Positions 11,680 through 23,204 are shown, numbered from the stretch's first letter. The stretch: 38,385 nucleotides of DNA from Plakobranchus ocellatus (GCA_019648995.1 BLXT01007853.1:84658-123042), one strand, 5' to 3'. Notes: generated from the letters alone by a model not told the origin. Made by a program: numbers and translations.

Positions 11680-12300
11680 CAGAGGAGAACGACCAGCCTG
11701 CGCCTTTGACACGAGCTGATCTAAATAATCTGACTCGAGAACTAAACCTCGCAAAGGAATCAGCTCAGCTGTTGGCACCTGGAAAAACATTCTACTTGCA
11801 CTGAGACCTTGAGAGAGAATTTGGACACTTTTTTCACAATCCAGAAAGAGTCATCATTGATTGTCTGCACGCCGGGACAGGAAATATTCTTGATTCCTGT
11901 TGATTATTCTGTGCAAATGAAAGATCAGTTGCTGTCTGCTCTGAACTACCATGCTCATGATTGATGGATCTATCGACATCTTGAGGTGGTTGGGTTGGTT
12001 TTAGGACTTCAGGTTGGGAAAACAACGTACCCTTGTTATCTGTGCATGTGGGACAGTTGGGCTGATAATCGACATTATCTCGGACAAGAGACAAGAATGG
12101 CCTCCAAGATAAGTGATGGGTCTTGTTTCGGACAACATTCAGCTTCTCGCTCTTGTTGAACCAAATATGATATGACTTCCCGCTTACATATCAAACTGGG
12201 ACTAATGAAGAATTTTGTGAAGGTAATGGACGGGGTAGGCAGAGAGTTTACTTTCCTCTAGCAAAAGGCTCTTCAGATAAGCATGGAAAAGCTAAAGGCC
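11680..12300 (+). pseudogene. Fragment of an uncharacterised, multi-copy invertebrate protein (probably transposon-associated), decayed
   Basis: Conceptual translation gives several short blocks in the order expected of one protein: LTRELNLAKESAQLLAPGK near 11,740, a middle block with LGLQVGKTTYPCYLCMWDS near 12,010-12,060, and LHIKLGLMKNFVK near 12,190-12,225. From memory, this C-x2-C-M-W-D-S / H-I-K-L-G-L-M-K pattern belongs to a family of uncharacterised proteins present in many copies in cnidarian, arthropod and mollusc genomes. That multi-copy habit suggests a mobile element origin. The blocks are broken by several lesions, so it is a fossil. Family and element type are uncertain. Confidence 0.5.
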
Positions 12301-12553
12301 GGGAGTGAAGCTGAGTTGTCTGCCGGGCGGTCACCAAAACTGGCGATTTCAAACTTCCTTGTAAACAACTGAAGTGCAGAACATCAGCAATAGGTAGACG
12401 ATCGACTGAATAATTTGTATGAGGTAATGACTCGCACGCGAGTAGAAATTAACTTTGTACCGCGCCACTTAAAACTCTTTGCCCAAAAATTTATAACTGT
12501 GAAAGTTTGATAAAAGAACGGGAACGGAAGGGGAAAATGGGCGGGAATTCGGA

Positions 12554-12576
12554 GGGGGGGGGGGGGGGGGGGGGGA
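12554..12576 (+). repeat. Homopolymer G run
   Basis: About 24 consecutive G are followed by GAGAGAG. Such a tract can form a G-quadruplex and is likely length-variable. It is near the centre of the palindrome. The only comparable tract is the C run at about 19,524-19,543 in the right arm. Confidence 0.9.
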
Positions 12577-12699
12577 GAGAGAATGCTGCAAAGGCCGATG
12601 GGATGTGAACTTTCTTGCATACTACTTTTAGTGTTTGAAATGATACGTGGTGGCCGCACAGCACGAGATATCGTTACAGAAAATGCTTGCCTGTTGGTA

Positions 12700-13025
12700 G
12701 CTCAGGAAATCATAGTCGCATGGCCTTGATATTATGGCTGAGAAACACATCAGATGGCGTATTATATTTCTCCTACAACGCATATCTCTAAAGACTGAGA
12801 TAAAAAGGGCACATTTCAGTAGTTAATCATTGATAACAAACATCCTCTTATAGATCCTGTCTGTTTTTGAACCAGTTACTCATAAATACAGAGTATCCAC
12901 CTATTGACCCGTATTTTTCTGAACCAGTTACTCACAGATAAAGAGAATCCTCTTATTGATCCTGTCTGTTTCTTAACCAGATACTCATAGATAAACAACA
13001 TCCGCAGATCGTATCTGTTTCTAAA
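12700..13025 (-). repeat. Dispersed repeat with 52-53 bp minisatellite (spacer copy)
   Basis: Units begin at 12,842, 12,895, 12,947 and 13,000, so the period is 52-53 bp with about 3.5 copies. They contain phrases like GATCCTGTCTGTTTCT and AACCAGTTACTCA. The flank at 12,700-12,840 matches the reverse complement of about 36,312-36,430, next to a longer array of the same unit. Minisatellite plus flank therefore make up one mobile or dispersed repeat. Confidence 0.75.
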
Positions 13026-13109
13026 TCAATTCAAATATCGAGTGAATAATGTTAAAATTAAAAACAACCGTTTATTTTTTTTATACATAATACCTATATT
13101 ATAATAGGC

Positions 13110-15080
13110 ATTACGATATCTAGGCTTGACGTTTGAGCCACATCTCCTCCTGAACTGCTCTATGCACAGTCTTATATTTTGTGAAGCATAATCTGCCTAT
13201 CTTAGTGTCGCATTTAGTAATTAAAAAACCAAAGAATACTTACTCATCTTAATAAGTTATACTTTTTATTTCAAAAAACCTATTTTCGGCAATACTTCAA
13301 TGAAAGTGGAACGTGTATCCAAATCTACAAGCTTAAAGTTCTAAATATCTTTTGACTCTTAGATCCAATTCAAAAGCTTGCTATATGTTGTGGGATTCTG
13401 ATTTAAAGTTTCAAATAGTAATATTTAGCGATATAGATTCTATATCTTGACAATCTATAGAATCTAGATCTAGATCTAGGCCTAAAGCCCACCATTCAAG
13501 AAATATGTGTTTGGTTAAATTTAATCGAGATTGGGTAGGCCTAGATGGAGATTCAGCCTAGCCTAGACTCTAAATTTAGATCAAGATTTTGGATTAGATC
13601 TGTAGAGACTGTTCTCTGAATCATAGATTACAATCTAGGTTTGATTTATCTAGAATCAAGGTATTCTATTGGAATCTAGAGTCTAAATGTAGATCTAGAT
13701 CCATATTGTGTAGGCCTAGATCCAGATTCCGGTAGGCCTAGATTTAGATCCTGATAAATTTAAATCACCTTGATATTGTTTGATCAAGAATCTAGTCAAA
13801 ATCTAAGTTTAATAGGATCCATAAGCAAAATTCGGCAAGTCTTTCCCAAAATTTTGTTCCGAAATTCTGATTATATATCACCCAATACCAAAGTTTAGAG
13901 AAGGTCCTATCTTGATATTGTTGGTCAACTCTGAGATCATGATTGCAAACCAGGTAGCAAAATTTTAATACTAGCCCAGATATTTATTTAGATCTAGAAC
14001 CAGTATCTTGATAGCTAAAATTTATTTCAAGCTTTCTGTTCCATTATTGCTCTAATAGTGAAAATTAGATGGTACAGTAGAATTTTTTACTTAGGCCTTC
14101 ATGAATTTATCTGTAGACCTTTACAGTTGTGCTTCTTTTCATTTTCAAAGTATTTCATCTTTCCTGTTTAAGTTTGGTTCAGGAGTTAATTCAGACTTAT
14201 CGTTGTTTTTATCGACTTCAAGCCCCACGTTTTAAAAAATTGGACTGTATATAAGAATTTCTTTCAAATTATGCAAAAAGTCAATCTATAATTTCTGAAA
14301 CTATCTCCAAGTCAAGATGTCAACTTCCAGACTTCAGGATCCTGCTCAGACATGGGCAAATTGAATTTAGGTTGCGTCACATAGTAACTTCATTTGGTTT
14401 ACTTTTGCTCTGAGTGAAGGACATGACATCTCGAGTTCAAAGGGCATAAATACTGAATGAATCATGGCAGATGCTAGATTAAATTTTAATCAATTTTTGC
14501 AGGTCCCGGGCCCTTCAAAATTATAAAATGCAAACTCCATTCACAGCTGACATGAAATGATCCTCAGTTAAAAGTTAAACCTTATTGAGGCTGCGTTATG
14601 CAAAGCACCTTCGTTTGGTTTATATTTTTGTTCTGGAATTTTCACTTCATTTGCAAAAGAATGTCAGCTTTATGCCTGGCTACATAAGCAATGATCATTC
14701 ATTTCAATTAAGAAATGCACTGGAATAAGTTTACAGTTCAGGCTGCCAATTCTTTGGTTCCCATTTTGGTTCATGAATTTTCACTTTTTCTTTAAAGCGT
14801 TATTTGCATTTAGTTTACTGCATGTATATCCAAGTTAGGTAGATTATAGTCCTATTCAGGTTCAGAGAAATCTGCTTAAAGTCGTAATGTTATAAGACAT
14901 TCTGCAGCAAATATGGTTAAGGCAAACCTCAATTTTTATGTTGAAAAATATAACTTTTTAAAATGAGTAAGTATTTCTTGGTTTTTATTTACTAAATATG
15001 ACACTAAGACAGGCAGATTATTCTCCACAAAAAATTAAGGCTGTGAATAGCATTGTTCATGAAAATATCTTTTTCTTTCC
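13110..15080. mobile_element. Putative non-autonomous TIR DNA element, right-arm copy
   Basis: This is the mirror of the 9,090-11,300 element. Inverted terminal segments lie at about 13,130-13,270 and 14,935-15,070. Its inner terminus coincides with the point where arm homology stops, so the inverted duplication seems to break at or near the element's end. No transposase was seen. Confidence 0.4.
13430..13760. repeat. TCTAGATC-rich palindromic island, right arm
   Basis: This is the inverted counterpart of 10,440-10,760, with repeated TCTAGATC and TAGGCCTA words. The two copies have drifted in the number and spacing of the words. Confidence 0.7.
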
Positions 15081-17030
15081 CGTTCATTTGAACGGGGAAA
15101 CATACTTGTTCTTCATAAAATCAGTTAATGCTGGCTGGTGATCAGGAAGATTCACATGACCTCATATTCAACAGAACCTATTAGGCTAATTTTTTTTGCA
15201 TTTGCGATTCATTCTTTTTAGATCTGCAATACACAAATATCAACCATAGATTAGTATTTCATGGTGCAAATCACAATGACTAGTAGTGGGGCGCTACTTA
15301 ACAATAAATGACCATCTGTGTCTTAGCAGTTTAGGTTTCGAGTTCAGTTGAGATTGCTTTTGTTCAGCCTAAAGCCCTGTTTAATTCCTGAATTGAGTAT
15401 TATCTAAGAATCATATCGCACACTTTAAATGTCAAAAAACTTGACCTGACTTCCCGAAAAATGGATGTATTTGGATTCAGCACACAATACATGACTCAAA
15501 TCAGTTGAAAAAAAATCTAACTTTGGAAAAAGTTTTTAAACGTAGGTCAGTATTAGTCACTGTCATATTTTAAAATCATCTTTGTATAAGTGCCTGCTTA
15601 TCTTTTACAAAAATATTTTCCTTTACTGAGCTAAGTTTTCAGCTGTTCAAAGACAATGCCTATCACAAACGCACTTCAACAAAAGTACTTCGGTACAAAC
15701 GCGAAATAACTGGCGTGATAGAATTCGTGAACTAAGTCTAGATCAAGGCTCGGAACGAACATTTTTTTCATCGAGCCTTATTTGCTGTATTGTTAAGTCA
15801 AACGCAAAGTAGGCCTTGACTTGGCCTATTTTAGTTTAGTGTTTTCATTGATTTTATCTTTGTTTACCTTTTAGATCTAGGAATTTTTTGGATGGTTTTC
15901 GAACTTATGAATTGTTTATAGGAAGATGTTAGATTGTTCCTTGAGACCACATAAGCTTAGAATCCCACTAGAATAATAGAAATGCTTACTTATTAGGGAC
16001 AAGATAAATGAGAGTATTATATTTGTCAATATAAAAGTAATTAGTTTTGATTGCGTAAGACAATAACGTCTTATTGTTTCTAACATGAATTGCTTGCGTA
16101 AGGGTGATCTATTTACCTAGATATAATATAACTAATAATTTGTGGAAGCTTTAGGCGATGTGTGTAAAAGGTTGGTTGAGAGATTGTTCAAGAGATCGCT
16201 GAGAAATACACCATTGATGTTAATAAATTTGCAGATCTAGATAATCGTGGAAACTTACGTTGCTGTTTTAAATCTGTTCTTCATTTGAATAAGTAAACTT
16301 TTCTTTTAGTTTTCCGTAAGACTTTGACTGATTCCTGTTCTTTGATTGTATTTTAAAGAACTTGTTGTACAGGCGTATTGTGATAGATCGATATCTGAAC
16401 AGCACAAAGCCAATCGTGATAATTGGGAAGGTCAGTCGCTTTATCATAATTGATAAATCGTTCGCGCATTCATCTTTCATGTTTTAAATTCTGTAAAACT
16501 TTAATCTTTTCTCTGGCAAACATTTTTGGAATTAATCAGTTGTAAAGTTAACGTTATGAGCAGACTTCAAAAAGCCACCACAGAATTGTCATTGTTTAGT
16601 CAGAAAACAGTAAGATGCATTGCAAATTAGTTTAAAAGGAAAAAGTAGGCTTGTATGACTTGTACAGTTTTTTCAAATTTCAACTTACTACTTAGCATGA
16701 GCTCATGTTCTTTTGTATGAAGACTAATGGGTCGATCTTTTCAGAGGAGACTGTAACTGTTGCGTGCTCAGAATGATGTATGTTATTGAAATTCAAAATA
16801 CTGCAGTATGGCTCAGCAAAATAAAATTCTCGTATCCGCATGACAACAAACACCATTCTACACTTAAAATATAAGCAAGAGCAAAAAGCATCTTCTCACA
16901 TTGAAATGTATTGCTCACAAACTTCTTAATCTTTTTTGTATGGATTTAAATTATGGTGATCATTTGATACCAAAGGTTGATCGTTAAAACATATTTTGAC
17001 GGGAATTCTTGGGATTAAACCACTGCAGGA
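15080..17030. other. Right-arm intergenic sequence without a supported gene
   Basis: This is the mirror of 7,250-9,085. It includes the frame 16,268-16,480 (minus strand), which aligns without gaps to 7694-7906 but changes at about neutral proportions. No other coding or RNA feature was seen. Confidence 0.6.
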
Positions 17031-17299
17031 ACACTTTTTTAAGATTGACATTTTTTTTTTTTAGTTTTATAAGGTATTTCAGTATAGACATGTCAGGCAA
17101 AGTCTCTCAAAATCAAGATCACATGACACCGATATTTTTCGCTCTCTTCATAATAATATCGCCTCTCCTCTTTTACTCTGTTTACACTAATACAAACCCA
17201 CACATACGCTTACAAACACACAAGCAGATCCCGACATTTTCTTCTCCATCCCCTTCCTCTCTTCAGTTTCACACGCTCCGCTTCTTCTTTGTGAACAAA

Positions 17300-19921
17300 T
17301 TATTTGCCAGGACATCCTTTCTGATCCACAACAAAAAATTCTGTGACGTCAACGCCGGCTGCTGTAAGTTTATTTTCCAGTTGTGCCAGATTGGGTGGGG
17401 CGAGTCCTCGTACTCGGGTCAAGATCCAGGCAAATTCTGTAAAAATGGTTTGATTTCATGTCAAACATTCAACTGCGACACAATATTTTGCACAACATTA
17501 ACAATATCATTTGAGGTAAATGTATCCACAATGAAACTCTGTCAGACACAGTCCATAGTAAGAGACGGGAGAGGTCGCGTGTGTTTCACTTGAACATGCT
17601 GACCGCGTAGAGCAACAACAAATGTAGATCAACAGCTCTAGTTGTAGACCCAGGCCCACTGTATGCAACCCATTGAGAACTACGCAAAGAGCCCGGCGCT
17701 AAACAGAAAACTCGTTCTTTTTTCTCGCTTTTATCAGTATCACTGAAACAAATACAAACTTATTTACCTTGAATTATATTAAAGAAAAAAAATCATCACA
17801 GTGAGCTGAAACGTTCATCATCATACAAGTAATTAAATTGAAATATTTAATTACTTAAACAAACAAAAGATAAAAGCTTTTTACCTTGAATCTCACATCA
17901 GGCTAGATTGTTTATTTTAGTCACTGTTGTCTTTCTGTTCACTTTGTCATTGACAATAATGGTTCATCAAATTTTTGTCACTTACGTAGATTTAATGCCT
18001 CCAGCTGAATGCAAGAGAAGATAACCGAGTAATTCTTGTAGTCAGTTTCTTGAATGATGTAATTGGGTGTCTTGGTCGATGGAACTTTCAAAGTGAAAGA
18101 AATAATGAGGAAATATTTTTTAAAAATGAACCTTTAGGATGAACATAGGAGACGGTTCCGTTACAGACCCCTGGATCTTTGGAAATGCTCATGGGCAATG
18201 TGCTTAATACACTAAATAGGTAGTGATTTTTTTTTTTTTTTTTGCTATAATATTGACTCTAGATTTTTCTAATAATAGGGCGAATTGGGCCTAAATTGAG
18301 GTGTGAACTTTCAGAATCGGGATGCGAAAATTTCAAGAATATTTGTATGTAAGTGCTTTGTTCCATAGATTTGTTTGTTATGGATCTAAACTCTTCGCCA
18401 TAGCATTGTTTTTCAAGCTGATACTTTTTATGTTTTTTGATCGGCTAATATTGATTCTTTTAGAAAGCTGGTTTTATGTGAACACATTTTTTTTTTAATA
18501 TTTCGCCACATTCACTCTTTTTTCGCGTGATATGTTATTTTCTAGATATTCCGTCCTATTCTAGAAAATAAAAGCTAGTATTGATGAAAATGAGAGATTT
18601 TGTAAGACTATGATGGAGGACTTGAATTGCTTGAGCTAAAGGGATCGATTCACAACGACTTACAGTCAGCACGGTAAGGGTTATTGAAGACAGAAGCCTG
18701 AATTTGTGATCGCATTGGTATGGCAGGCCTATTGGACGCTCTTATTACATTATTTTTAATCTACGATTTTATGTCTTGTCATATAAATAATTAATTTTAT
18801 TTTTTTCATTAATTTTCTGAATCTTATATGGTTTTCTATCTCATTCACTTATATATTTCCTCAAAAGAATTGTATATAGAACAATAAAAGAAAGCGTCAT
18901 GTACCTCCATCAAAATTCACAATGAATTCCGCAGGCTTGTCTGGGTTTGGTACAGTAGCCATGCCACTGATCGTGTTGTTTTCCAATATAACTTTTCTCC
19001 CAAACCTGGAAACAGAGGCACCATTGGATTGATTTTAACAAGCTGGGCGTTTAATTATCCATAACTATTTTTAGTAAATATCTCGATTTCAAACCAAAGT
19101 TGTATAAATAATGATACCGCATCAGACTTAGGAATGTCACAAATCGACTTTTATTTGCTGTACAACATTTTTTCGTATGCTGACAAAATAAATTTCATTC
19201 TTGTTCAACTCGATATTTATTTGTATTCTGTACTGTCTACAAATTTCAAAGTAAATATGTTTATTCATTTTTTTTTTTTGGAATTGATCAGTGTTGACTT
19301 TAAAATAATCCTCTATATTTTTCACTTAATTTCTTTACAATTCAAACTTCATTTCGTAAGTGCGTAACAATTACAACTTAAAATAGAATAGAGTACCACC
19401 AACTTGAAGGAATTGGAAAAAAAGAATTGAAAACACAGCGGTAAACCGTAATACATTAATTTTGTTTACTTTTTGTTCAAATTTATATGGGTTCGTAGTT
19501 GTCTTTTTTATTTTTCTACAATACCCCCCCCCCCCCCCCCCCCCGAGCTTATACATTTATTTCCAAAAGCGCTGTGCCCTCAAGTGCTCCCTTAATTTTT
19601 CACCAACACAATTGAGGGGTCTGTAACAGCTATAGATAAAACTGCATCATACAACAGACCAAAGCAGAGGACGAGAACACAATTCCTTAGAGAGGGAAGA
19701 AGAAAGAGGGAAAGGCTTACAAAATCATGCGGTAAATGATTCATTTTTATATCTAAATTTGGGAATATTCTAACATGAACGACTCACAAGTCGATTCTGA
19801 GTGTGCCATTGTTCCTCACACTAATGGCCTTGCCAGCATCACCGTAGGTCGCTGAAGTGCAGTCCAGATCAGCCTCAAAGATGGCAGGGAACCTCTCATA
19901 CTCGTACCACACACCCAAGTA
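17300..19921 (-). pseudogene. Apolipoprotein D-like lipocalin, mirror copy lacking exon 1 (gene 2)
   Basis: Read on the minus strand, exons 2-5 are 19788-19921, 18905-19005, 17986-18084 and 17300-17436. Lengths, phases and GT-AG sites are the same as in gene 1, there is no stop or frameshift, and the last exon ends at the same TAA. The G-x-W motif, three of the four disulfide cysteines and the ILTRVRG motif are kept. Exon 1 (signal peptide, first cysteine) and the promoter are missing because the right arm lacks the block equivalent to about 1,090-2,370. By hand count the 471 coding bases differ from gene 1 at 17 sites, 11 silent and 6 replacing. So few replacements argue that the copy was constrained for most of its life. 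Either exon 1 was lost recently, or a remote first exon is used. Exon 1 of gene 3 (31,305-31,439) has the right phase and strand. The AATAAA signal of gene 1 is not kept. Called a pseudogene because no start is visible. Confidence 0.75.
19524..19543 (+). repeat. Homopolymer C run in intron 2 of the mirror lipocalin
   Basis: About 20 consecutive C have no counterpart in the homologous left-arm intron (about 4,660). The run therefore arose, or was lost, after the duplication. Confidence 0.85.
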
Positions 19922-20304
19922 CTGGAGAAAAATAATAAACATTCAAACTGGTGAATGATTTCACTTGGTGCCCGACAAGCAAGCTTGCATCTGCTCCTGT
20001 ATGATGTGAAGTGCAGACACAAATTTTGTTTAACGTTACACGTAAGATTTAAATGGCTTGAGTTTTAATTTCTTTCTCATTTTAAAAAGCTTTTTCATTA
20101 TTTAATTTTGGCGAACAAGTAAAAAAAAAGACCAGATATGAACTTTCTCAAACTTACAGCTTTGTTAACTTTTCACCAACCCATCCTAAAATCCACTGGC
20201 GCCCTAACCTGACAGACGCCAGAGAGTCTGAGAACACCTGATTGTGCCAAGACTTTAGACACAAGACCAAACCCTTCTCGACTTTTCTCTATCCTCTCTC
20301 TTTT

Positions 20305-20312
20305 CCTTTCTC

Positions 20313-20357
<45 letters not shown>
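20305..20357 (+). repeat. CT dinucleotide microsatellite
   Basis: The tract has about 25 CT units. The left arm has only purine-rich sequence with GAGA words at the matching place (3,720-3,770 and 3,890-3,960), so the array expanded or contracted after the inverted duplication. Confidence 0.9.
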
Positions 20358-20361
<4 letters not shown>

Positions 20362-22439
20362 ACTCCTCTATATGTCTGTATCCCCTGCATTTGTATGAGG
20401 TAGGCTAGATGTTGCCTATGTGCCTTCTAATACGTATGAGTTAACTCTTTGAGATGTACAATACGTACAGGAATACGGACCCCACAATATTTGCTGCATA
20501 GGTTTCTATGCGATATGTAATCTTATTATAATGGAGCTAAGCTCAAATTCGTAAAGCTTATACAAAAATGTGTGGGGCGTCAATAAAATCCACATAAATA
20601 TAGATATGTTAATCTAAATTATGCTATGTTATGTGGGCATATTTTAATATCCCAAATTTGTTTTAATGATTTTCAAAGAGAAATTTGTTAACCATATTTA
20701 AGCGTTATTAAGCATGCGGAAAAAAATATTGCAAATAGACATTTTAATCAATCACAAAATTGGTGATGTATCCTTTTTCTGCGTAAACTACACAAGAGGC
20801 TCCTTCCCAGTTGGTTCTAGATCTCTAGAATGATATACGTCTGCATATGACAGTGTAATTTTATCGATCTAGATCTCTAGTCTAGGCCCGATCTGAATAT
20901 TGTAGACTGCCCAATCAATCTATGACCTTAATTTGGGTAGTATTTTTAAATCTCGATTTTGTTTTATTACTTACAGAGCGACATTTTATAACCCTGTTTG
21001 AACCACATTAAGGGTAACTTGCTAGTGTGAATAATGTATCGACAGTACCCATTCCGGCGACACGATCCGAAATTTTTATAAAACCCCGAGGCGTGTAGTT
21101 TTGTTTCTCATTACATTTTTATCGATTACAATTAGCAACACTGCAATAGAAAATAATAGCCATGTGTGACACGATCTTGAGAAGGGCATTAAAACAAAGA
21201 TCATGAAAACTAGCAACACGCACAACAAAATGCATACTTACCGGCCCTTTATACGTTTGCAAGGCGTATTATCATGGAGCAGGACCTAAATACCTCCTCA
21301 AGAGAGATTGATTTGCCTTTTTTAAGAAAACATTTTCCAATGTTTCAAAAGCTAATGTGGTATGAATAATGAAAAAAAAAATACCGTTGTTGAAAATAAT
21401 AAATACAATACAAAATATCAGTATTAAAGAACGAATACAGAGTCATTAAGATGGTATATTTGATTAACAGAAGAAGTTCGTAAAGGTATTTTGGTTATAA
21501 ACTTCTTGATCTCGCGAACGTTCTTTATAGATTTCACTGAATATAAATTTCAGTGACAATAATTTGCTCATAACATAATCTGCATGTTTACATGACATTA
21601 TCCTACACAAATATTTTGACATGCTTTGCATCCGCAAAGCAAACTTAAAAGGCAAAACATCTTATCTTAATTTCATTATCAGTGGTGATGAAAAAAGTTT
21701 CAAAAGCATATCTTTCTCTCTCGATGTGTTTTTTCGTGTTATCTTTATTTCGCGATTTTTTTTTTTCGATCTTTCTCTCTCAATGTGTGATTTATTTCCA
21801 TTTTATTTTCCTCTCTCGATGTTTTTTCACATTTGATCTTCGCGATTTATTTTCCCGTTTGATCTTCCTCTCTCCATGTATTTTTTTCCGTTTGATGTCT
21901 TTAACTGTAAACATTCTTTCTATTGCTGCAGTCGACATCATAGGCAGTGGAATTGAAACAAATGTTGATGAGAATCTCGGGGAAACATGCATATATATAT
22001 AAGGGAACCTTACATGTATCACAGTGAAACAATATCTTATTGTGAACGAAGTACTTGTTAACAAAACGTAAATAGATTCTCATAAAGACGAAATTAGGAA
22101 GAAAACTGTAAAAAAAAAAAAATACAGGCCTCGTAAAATATGATCACCTAATATTAATGTTATGCATCTTTCTCATCAAGAAATTTAAAGGCAAAATTAA
22201 TCAAATAAAACTGACAAGCTGGCTAGGACAAGTGCACAAAAAGCCATAGAGGATGGTTAACGGAAACAGGTACAAAGTAGAAGGAGAAAAAAAGGATTAG
22301 ATATGAAAGCAGCATAAGATAGGCAATCGCATGGAAAGATACAACCATAAATGAAGGGAAGTTCATAGACCTATTGATAAATAAATAGGGAGATAGAGAG
22401 ACAGTGAGATAAGGATAGATAGATAGATCGAGTGGAGAG

Positions 22440-22476
22440 ATAGAGATAGATAGATAAAGAGAGAGAGAGAAAGAGA

Positions 22477-22526
<50 letters not shown>
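22440..22526 (+). repeat. GA microsatellite at the outer end of the right arm
   Basis: A pure GA run sits at about 22,481-22,526, preceded by GATA/GAGA mixtures from 22,380. It mirrors the CT/TATC tract at 1-310 and marks the last sequence shared by the arms. The Ser/Leu-repeat frames read from it on the minus strand are not genes. Confidence 0.9.
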
Positions 22527-22531
<5 letters not shown>

Positions 22532-23185
22532 GAATTGAACCCAATAATGAAAAAAAATGCAACCGACACTCATATTTTTCAAAGCCTCTAAAAAACAGAA
22601 ACTACGTCGATAACGTGGATCAATCTTTTATGTGCTTTTGACAATCACATCATTTTTCTCAAATTCACTCTTTTACGAAACGATACAGTTTGAACTTGAC
22701 AGCCCAACATGATCACGCTCTCTTGTTTTTGTAAAAAAACTGGCACTTCTAGTTACACTAGCAGCCTAACTTTCTGATTCTAACGGTCATGGCGACATCG
22801 AGATTCAATGACCTTTTAATCAAAATACTTTAGGGGCAATAAGGGCTCAGTGATTTGATGCAAGGTCATATTGAAAATAATTCACATCCAGGTGCATTAT
22901 TTAAAAAAAACGACTGTTAGAGCAGTAAAAATTAGCCGTGATTAAATCAGACAAACGACAAACTGTCAGAATTTTCATGTAACTTATTGTTTTCTCATTT
23001 CTTGAAAGAACACATATTGCTAAAAATAATTATCAAGAAAGAAATTTCTTAATTATAAGTTTTTTCATGTATACAAGAAAGTGTTATGAAACAAGAATTA
23101 CAAGAAATCCAAAACAGAATACATCTATCCCATTCCATAGATAACATAGAAACACTGACAAATAAAGAGAAGAAGGCTTTACAAC
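22527..23185. other. Unique sequence between the right arm and lipocalin gene 3
   Basis: About 660 AT-rich bases have no coding or repeat signal that I can support. Gene 3 transcription should end at its left part of the neighbouring region, near 23,190. Confidence 0.5.
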
Positions 23186-23189
23186 AAAT

Positions 23190-23204
23190 TTTATTAGATT
23201 TATT
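23190..23204 (-). promoter_or_regulatory. Paired polyadenylation signals of lipocalin gene 3
   Basis: Two AATAAA hexamers read on the minus strand, at 23204-23199 and 23195-23190, about 320 bases beyond the stop codon. No other AATAAA between the stop and this point fits better. Confidence 0.5.

Larger units (their letters stand above)
11325..13080. other. Unpaired spacer at the centre of the inverted duplication
   Basis: Neither arm matches this sequence. It contains a fragment of a transposon-associated protein on the + strand (11,680-12,300), a run of about 24 G (12,554-12,576) and a 52-53 bp minisatellite with flank shared with 36 kb. On the minus strand, 11,287-11,601 holds a 104-codon frame. 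Its internal Met at about residue 21 begins a hydrophobic stretch (MLNSMLVLAIVSFLIHA) and a GTAAGC donor-like site follows. I do not recognise it and do not call it a gene. Confidence 0.7.
13080..22526 (-). repeat. Right arm of the large inverted duplication
   Basis: This is the reverse complement of the left arm (landmarks under the left-arm entry). It is about 1.9 kb shorter. Most of that is one missing block equivalent to about 1,090-2,370, which contained the promoter and exon 1 of the lipocalin. The junction lies near 21,680-21,710, where the counterpart of 1,085 runs directly into the counterpart of 2,370. The outer end is the GA microsatellite at 22,460-22,526. Confidence 0.9.

Noticed and set aside
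22223-22582. Long Ser/Leu-repeat frames on the minus strand
   Set aside because: They are direct translations of the GA/CT microsatellite.
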